NCBI GenBank assembly: GCA_023399815.1
Contig: JAEWOJ010000034.1
Location: 1-27,979, forward strand
Direction of reading: 5' to 3'
Source of the DNA: Pseudomonadota bacterium
GTDB taxonomy: Bacteria; Pseudomonadota; Gammaproteobacteria; Xanthomonadales; Xanthomonadaceae
DNA length: 27,979 bases
Each line of letters opens with the position of its first letter. The stretch's first letter is position 1. The position numbers and the translations under genes were made by a program. The notes under the pieces were generated by a model. The model made no database searches. It was given only the letters and a program-made list of their open reading frames with translations, and had not been told where the DNA came from. Below, piece after piece: positions 25,017 to 27,979 of this stretch.

Positions 25017-25367
25017 ACCATCGCCTTTGATGCGATGGGTTTGGTCAAGCAAGGCAGGGGCGCAAGCAAGCTGACTGGAACTGAAGGGGCCACCCCGGAC
25101 GTTCTGCCACCCGTGAGATCGCATGAGTTCGAGCGTAAGGGCAGTTTCCACTTCGAGAGCCGCTCGCCAGTGTATGAATGCCGTTTCGATCAGGCGAACG
25201 ACTTCGATTGGCTTGTGCATCCTGGTCCAGGAGGAGCCCTTCCCATCGAAGTGCTCCTTGATTCGCTGCTTCGGATGCCTGGATTGGCCAACGTAGTACT
25301 TGTCGCCTTGCAGCCTCAGCACGTAGACGGAGATGGTTCCAGTTTTTGTTGAACCACGAGACGACAT
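25011..25367 (-). CDS. Cassette-encoded GIY-YIG nuclease-domain protein
   Basis: A 118-residue single-domain protein of the GIY-YIG superfamily. The name motif appears as SVYVLRL...YYVGQS (residues 13-29), followed by KQRIKEH with the catalytic Arg (about residue 35), and a later Glu region (ALEVETALTLELM) that would hold the metal-binding Glu. Small GIY-YIG proteins are often predicted endonucleases, but similar domains also occur in proteins of unknown role. No partner gene or methylase is present. It lies in the last cassette of the array: ATG 25367, with the upstream attC ending 9 bases earlier. Confidence 0.83.
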   Translation of the reverse strand: MSSRGSTKTGTISVYVLRLQGDKYYVGQSRHPKQRIKEHFDGKGSSWTRMHKPIEVVRLIETAFIHWRAALEVETALTLELMRSHGWQNVRGGPFSSSQLACAPALLDQTHRIKGDGA

Positions 25368-25375
25368 GAGGTGAT

Positions 25376-25436
25376 GCCTGACGCTTGGGTTGAGTCGCGC
25401 CGCGAAGCGGTGTCGGCCTGAATGAATGGTCAGGGC
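25376..25436 (-). repeat. attC site of the three-helix membrane protein cassette
   Basis: 61 bp on the minus strand, beginning with the inverse core GCCCTGAC next to the stop codon (TAA, 25437-25439) and ending with the core GTCAGGC (25376-25382). The plus-strand GGCCTGAATGA (25415-25425) is the shared inner box. The inner hairpin CGCCGCGAAGCGG resembles that of classical 59-base elements. The inverse core GCCCTGAC is the exact complement of the core at 25715-25722 that starts the same cassette. Confidence 0.85.
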
Positions 25437-25712
25437 TTACGCGGCATGGTTCGCGAAGCGCCAGATGAGCCAGGTGAGAAGAACAAGAGCCGCGGGGCAC
25501 ACCCAGCCAAAGCGTACGGCAATTGAACGATTTCTCCGCGATTGATCCTGGGCAGAGTACGCCCATGCAATGTTCAATACCCAGCCAACCGCAATGGCGA
25601 TTGCCGCTGCAGCGAGTCTTCGCAATTGAAGATGCGACTGGAGCAGCAAGAACAGGGCGATAGGTGCCACCAAGGCCAACAGCAGGAGAGTGACGTTTGC
25701 CAGATTTTTCAT
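25437..25712 (-). CDS. Cassette-encoded small membrane protein (three helices)
   Basis: A 91-residue protein with three hydrophobic segments: ANVTLLLLALVAPIALFLLL, LAAAAIAIAVGWVLNIAWAY, and FGWVCPAALVLLTWLIWRFA. The family is not recognised. I chose ATG 25712, directly downstream of the cassette boundary; the open frame extends upstream into the attC, as is usual for cassettes. An AGGG in TCAGGGCTCATG may serve as ribosome site. The cassette is 340 bp, with no promoter of its own visible, so it would rely on read-through from upstream cassettes. Confidence 0.75.
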   Translation of the reverse strand: MKNLANVTLLLLALVAPIALFLLLQSHLQLRRLAAAAIAIAVGWVLNIAWAYSAQDQSRRNRSIAVRFGWVCPAALVLLTWLIWRFANHAA

Positions 25713-25714
25713 GA

Positions 25715-25776
25715 GCCCTGACACCTGGATCAAGCCGCGCCGCATGGCAGTGCCGGCTTGAATGACTTGTTGCGCC
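25715..25776 (-). repeat. attC site of the composite cassette (secreted-protein end)
   Basis: 62 bp. On the minus strand it begins GGCGCAAC (25776-25769), close to the stop TAA 25782-25784, and ends in GTCAGGGC (25722-25715). The shared box GGCTTGAATGA is at 25755-25765 on the plus strand. The 5' core of this unit (GTTGGGG at 26946) matches the inverse core only for the first four bases, so the unit may be composite. Confidence 0.82.
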
Positions 25777-25781
25777 AATGG

Positions 25782-26168
25782 TTATAAAGCCGAGGACAGC
25801 TTCAGATAGGTGTCGAGCGTGTACGCGAATGAATGTTCGCGCATCCTGGCAACCTGCTCGTCCTGGTACTTCCGTGGATCAAGGAAGACGCCGGGATCCT
25901 TGCTCGCCCAGGCCGAGACGGCGACAGCCTGGGCGAAATCATTGAGTTGACCAATGCAGTGCGCATAGGCCGCCGTGGCGATCTCGGTGGGGGTGGCTCG
26001 CGTACTGGTCAATGCGGCGGCGAAGCGATGGGCGTAGCCCGCGTGGCAGTCCAGGACGGCTTTTGCATGGGGGTCATTCCCGAACATGGGATCGGATGCT
26101 GGCTCGGCCGCCGTCATCGAGGGAGCCAGAGCAAGGGCCGTGGAAATCACGAATACGTCCAATCGCAT
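25782..26168 (-). CDS. Cassette-encoded secreted protein of unknown function
   Basis: A 128-residue protein with a signal peptide (MRLDVFVISTALALAPSMTAAEP). The mature part has two cysteines (LDCHAGYAH and AYAHCIGQL) that may pair, and no named domain. GGAG lies about seven bases upstream of ATG 26168, which fixes this start over the longer open frame to 26252. It is separated from doxX by 122 bp that may hold a decayed attC. Confidence 0.75.
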   Translation of the reverse strand: MRLDVFVISTALALAPSMTAAEPASDPMFGNDPHAKAVLDCHAGYAHRFAAALTSTRATPTEIATAAYAHCIGQLNDFAQAVAVSAWASKDPGVFLDPRKYQDEQVARMREHSFAYTLDTYLKLSSAL

Positions 26169-26290
26169 GGCCGTCTCCTGGGGTTGCCTGCAGTAGTGCC
26201 GGATGGGCCCGCCTCGAAGCGGCGCCAGCCCGTGCGAACAGCTGGAGCGCAAATGGCAGGTGTACGAACTTCGTCCCTGGACGAGTGCCT
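26169..26290 (-). repeat. Possible decayed attC between doxX and the secreted protein gene
   Basis: The 122-bp spacer contains CGAAGCGGCG (26215-26224) inside a GC-rich imperfect hairpin, matching the inner loop of the attC at 27419-27481. No recognisable inverse core or GTT/GTC core remains. Either an attC has decayed here or these genes came as one cassette. Confidence 0.3.
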
Positions 26291-26683
26291 CTACGGAAGA
26301 AGGGAAAACGGACCTGCCGGGATTCCGGAAAACAGGGAGATCGAGCCCGCGCCCACGACGGCCAGCAGGAAGAACCCGCCCGCCATGGAGACATGCGCCA
26401 GCAACTGGTTGGTGTCGCTCTTATGGGCGGCGTAACCCGTCACCAGGCACCACAGGCCGAGCAGAACGCCAAAGGTGCGCACGGGATAACCCAGCGCGAC
26501 TCCCAGGCCGCCGACAAGCTCGCAGAATCCCACGAGGTACGCCAGGAACTTGGCATCCGGCATGCCCATGTTTACAAGCACGGGGACGAGCTTCGCCTCC
26601 CCGCCACGCAGTTTCATTGCTCCCCATATGACAAAGGGGATGCCCAGGAATAGCCGGGCAACGAGTAGGGCTATGGCGTTCAT
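26291..26683 (-). CDS. DoxX-family membrane protein
   Basis: A 130-residue protein with four hydrophobic helices and the DoxX pattern: MNAIALLVARLFLGIPFVIWGAMKLRGGE at the start, MPDAKFLAYLVGFCELVGGLGVALGYPVRTFGVLLGLWCLVTGYAAH in the middle. DoxX proteins are integral membrane proteins often tied to redox or thiosulfate metabolism, but many have no known role. GGAGA lies about eight bases before ATG 26683. The start overlaps the stop of the upstream second-frame reading at 26680-26682 (ATGA), so translation was coupled before that gene was disrupted. Confidence 0.88.
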   Translation of the reverse strand: MNAIALLVARLFLGIPFVIWGAMKLRGGEAKLVPVLVNMGMPDAKFLAYLVGFCELVGGLGVALGYPVRTFGVLLGLWCLVTGYAAHKSDTNQLLAHVSMAGGFFLLAVVGAGSISLFSGIPAGPFSLLP

Positions 26684-26936
26684 CGGAAGTCTCCATGGTT
26701 GAACAACAAGGTTCGATGTTTCTGGTCGATGCCTTGTACGCCGCAATGCAGGCCGGGAACCTGCGCGCCTGCGGCGGGATCAAGCCGCATCTCCAACGCA
26801 GCCAGCTGTACCGCCAGAGGCATTGCAGAAGAACGAGCCCACCCTTGGGATCTCCCGAGGAACCCAATGAGACCCAGGCGCACAGGCCAGTGATCGCCAG
26901 GTACAGAAAGCACAGGATGAGGTCGAGCTTGCTCAT
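26680..26936 (-). pseudogene. Frameshifted small membrane protein gene
   Basis: From ATG 26936 (10 bases after the cassette core) the frame reads MSKLDLILCFLYLAITGLCAWVSLGSSGDPKGGLVLLQ, a typical start with a first membrane helix, and then loses sense (CLWRYSWLRW...). In the next frame the sense returns as MPLAVQLAALEMRLDPAAGAQ, beginning at the same place, and stops at TGA 26680-26682, overlapping the ATG of doxX. This is best explained by a frameshift near 26825. A second one further on is possible. A sequencing error cannot be excluded. The uninterrupted first frame would run through most of doxX, which argues against its being real. Confidence 0.65.
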
Positions 26937-26939
26937 GCA

Positions 26940-26998
26940 CCCCAACGCCCTGGTCAAGCCACGCCACGGAGTGACACCGGCTTGGATGAGTTTCAGGC
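26940..26998 (-). repeat. attC site of the MAPEG cassette
   Basis: 59 bp on the minus strand. The inverse core GCCTGAAAC (26998-26990) overlaps the MAPEG stop codon (26993-26995). The element ends in GTTGGGG (26946-26940), close to the consensus GTTRRRY. The box GGCTTGGATGA (26979-26989, plus strand) carries one substitution. Confidence 0.85.
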
Positions 26999-27403
26999 TA
27001 CCGGCAACGCGCCGGCAACCATGAAGACAAGAACCCAAAGACCCAGCACGGCCAGAAAGTTGACCGTGAATACGATACCTCTGAGTCGGACATTGCAGGT
27101 GAGAATCTGGACGGCGCTATGCAACATGCGGCCCGCGACAAAGACCCAGGCCAGCGCAACGGCGGTCGAGCTGGGGTGGGACCACAGGAGAATGAGGCAC
27201 GCGGCGTAGAAGAACAGCGGCCACTCGAACTGGTTGGAGAGATTGGCGCTGATGCGCGGCTCGATGGACGCCCAGGGATTGCTTCCGTCCGGACGACGGC
27301 CGATGCCCCATATCGCGGGAGCGCGCGCGACGGTGAGCAACACATACAGGAATGCCGCGAGCGCGACGTGCGCAACCATGGGAGCAATCAGTGCTTGCGA
27401 CAT
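26993..27403 (-). CDS. Cassette-encoded MAPEG-family membrane protein
   Basis: A 136-residue membrane protein with four hydrophobic segments and the MAPEG pattern: RRPDGSNPWASIEPRISANLSNQFEWPLFFYAACLILL, then VALAWVFVAGRMLHSAVQ. The segment ANLSNQFEWPLFF is the family's most conserved part. MAPEG proteins in eukaryotes handle eicosanoids and glutathione; the roles of bacterial ones are mostly unknown. GGAGG lies seven bases before ATG 27401-27403. It forms its own cassette (27424-26946). Confidence 0.9.
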   Translation of the reverse strand: MSQALIAPMVAHVALAAFLYVLLTVARAPAIWGIGRRPDGSNPWASIEPRISANLSNQFEWPLFFYAACLILLWSHPSSTAVALAWVFVAGRMLHSAVQILTCNVRLRGIVFTVNFLAVLGLWVLVFMVAGALPVA

Positions 27404-27418
27404 GGGTTGCCTCCAATG

Positions 27419-27481
27419 GCCTGATGCCTGAATTGATAGGCTGCACCGCGAAGCGGCGTCGGCTTGAATGAATCGTTAGCA
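27419..27481 (-). repeat. attC site of the two-helix membrane protein cassette
   Basis: 63 bp on the minus strand, beginning TGCTAAC, the exact complement of the core GTTAGCA (27775-27769) that starts the same cassette. It is followed by GATTCATTCAAGCCGACGCC and the hairpin CGCTTCGCGG, and it ends in ATCAGGC (27425-27419), a variant of the GTTRRRY core. This site is nearly identical in its first half to classical class 1 integron 59-base elements. Confidence 0.88.
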
Positions 27482-27482
27482 T

Positions 27483-27752
27483 TCATGCCAGGTACCGCAT
27501 TGCGATATACACCAAGAACAATATGCAACCGATAATTGACGCATGGCGGGCACTTTGATTGGGCGCACTTTTGTCAAGCCCGTTTTTGTATGTGCCATAA
27601 GCCATCAGGGCACAGGCAATGCCAGCAATTACGTTGCGAAAGGCATGTCCGTAAAAAATGAAATCGATGATATGGACTACGCCAAATACAGTGAATAGAA
27701 CGACGAAAACTTTTGCGGCCGTGCTGATTGGCGCTTGAACGATGGACGTCAT
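27483..27752 (-). CDS. Cassette-encoded small membrane protein
   Basis: An 89-residue protein with hydrophobic segments AAKVFVVLFTVFGVVHIIDFIFY, NVIAGIACALMAYGTY and IIGCILFLVYIAMRYL. Its codon use is noticeably richer in A and T than that of the flanking chromosome, which supports recent acquisition. The family is not recognised. The start ATG 27752 lies 22 bases after the cassette core at 27775; the stop TGA abuts the inverse core. The cassette is about 350 bp long. Confidence 0.75.
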   Translation of the reverse strand: MTSIVQAPISTAAKVFVVLFTVFGVVHIIDFIFYGHAFRNVIAGIACALMAYGTYKNGLDKSAPNQSARHASIIGCILFLVYIAMRYLA

Positions 27753-27793
27753 GGCGATCCTGTTTGAGTGCTAACGTCTTATGTCTTGAGTTT

Positions 27794-27808
27794 CTCCTAG
27801 CCTAGGAG
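27794..27808. other. Small hairpin at the right of the first cassette
   Basis: CTCCTA (27794-27799) and TAGGAG (27803-27808) pair around GCC, about 20 bases upstream of the cassette core. Perhaps a weak terminator or part of a recombination site. Confidence 0.3.
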
Positions 27809-27862
27809 TCGAGAGCCCGACGTGCGTGCCCGATAACGCCTCGGTGTCAGCACCACCGTAAT

Positions 27863-27979
27863 TCAGCAGGGGCCGCACGTCGGATCTCGCGTCCAGCGCC
27901 CGAACAGTTGACCGAGGTTCCCCTCGAACTGATAAGCGTGGGCCTCGGGCGCGATGCTCTCGACCAGCCAACTGTAGCG
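27863..27979 (-). CDS. C-terminal end of an unknown protein (runs off the window)
   Basis: On the minus strand the frame is open from the window edge to TGA 27863-27865 and reads RYSWLVESIAPEAHAYQFEGNLGQLFGRWTRDPTCGPC. Third codon positions are mainly G or C, as in the chromosome's real genes, which favours this frame over the overlapping one that starts at 27971. The family is not recognised. It may belong to a preceding cassette or to the array flank. Confidence 0.5.
   Translation of the reverse strand, partial: RYSWLVESIAPEAHAYQFEGNLGQLFGRWTRDPTCGPC

Larger units (their letters stand above)
24990..27775 (-). mobile_element. Chromosomal integron gene-cassette array
   Basis: A run of small minus-strand genes separated by five related sites of about 60 bp, four complete and one truncated. 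Each contains GGCTTGAATGA or a near copy (GGCCTGAATGA, GGCTTGGATGA) on the plus strand, and two (25376-25436 and 27419-27481) also have an inner CGCGAAGCGG, so they resemble attC 59-base elements. Cassettes run from right to left: 27774-27425, 27424-26946, 26945-25722 (composite), 25721-25382, and 25381 to the truncated end at about 24990. All genes share one direction, as cassettes inserted at one attI site do. No integrase is present. From the polarity, attI and intI should lie beyond 27979 if they persist. Most products are small membrane proteins of unknown function, typical of chromosomal integrons. Confidence 0.85.

Noticed and set aside
24806..25093. Two short overlapping frames between lhr and the array
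   Set aside because: Neither has a ribosome site or recognisable composition, and both run into the truncated attC.
26421..26936. A single long frame from the membrane-protein start through doxX
   Set aside because: After about 38 codons the translation loses its membrane-protein character and overlaps doxX in another frame; a frameshifted gene explains the pattern better.
24990..27480. Spaced repeats resembling a CRISPR array
   Set aside because: The spacing (about 340-1220 bp) contains whole genes and the repeats are ~60 bp and imperfect, with matched core ends as in integron attC sites. No cas gene is nearby.

Overview
The window looks like about 28 kb of chromosome from a GC-rich gammaproteobacterium of the Xanthomonadaceae (Xanthomonas, Stenotrophomonas, Pseudoxanthomonas, Luteimonas or Lysobacter type). 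The main grounds are an Ax21-family outer-membrane protein, an H-NS-like protein of the kind found in xanthomonads, the hemD-hemX-hemY block, secB-gpsA next to a membrane-anchored rhodanese, and a full-length Lhr helicase. No rRNA or tRNA gene was recognised.

Layout. The left edge holds the end of a FadI-type thiolase. An accessory patch follows (about 0.85-4.5 kb): a Fic/AMPylation protein behind a perfect 15-bp inverted repeat, three small uncharacterised minus-strand genes, a lipoprotein, and a divergent HTH regulator. From 4.5 to 10.8 kb the genes are housekeeping: hemD-hemX-hemY on the minus strand (heme synthesis), a divergent hotdog thioesterase, a small exported protein, the rhodanese, secB and gpsA. 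From 10.9 to 13.9 kb come an AraC regulator, a divergent SDR and a Gfo/Idh/MocA oxidoreductase. From 14.0 to 15.7 kb come ax21 with a clear terminator, an H-NS-like gene, and a Fpg/Nei DNA-glycosylase remnant that lacks its catalytic N-terminus. From 15.8 to 24.7 kb come a secreted S9 peptidase, a cytochrome c lipoprotein, ETF-ubiquinone oxidoreductase and lhr.

The most notable region is 24.99 kb to the right edge, which reads as a chromosomal integron gene-cassette array on the minus strand. Small genes (a two-helix membrane protein, a MAPEG protein, a frameshifted membrane protein, DoxX, a secreted protein, a three-helix membrane protein, a GIY-YIG nuclease) are separated by sites of about 60 bp that resemble attC recombination sites (59-base elements). 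Three cassettes have a 5' core that is the reverse complement of the inverse core at their own 3' end. That is the expected mark of cassettes inserted one at a time. The array stops in a truncated attC about 265 bp past lhr. No integrase gene is in the window; from the array polarity it would lie beyond the right edge, if it still exists.

All functions are read from protein motifs and gene context by eye. No database search was possible.
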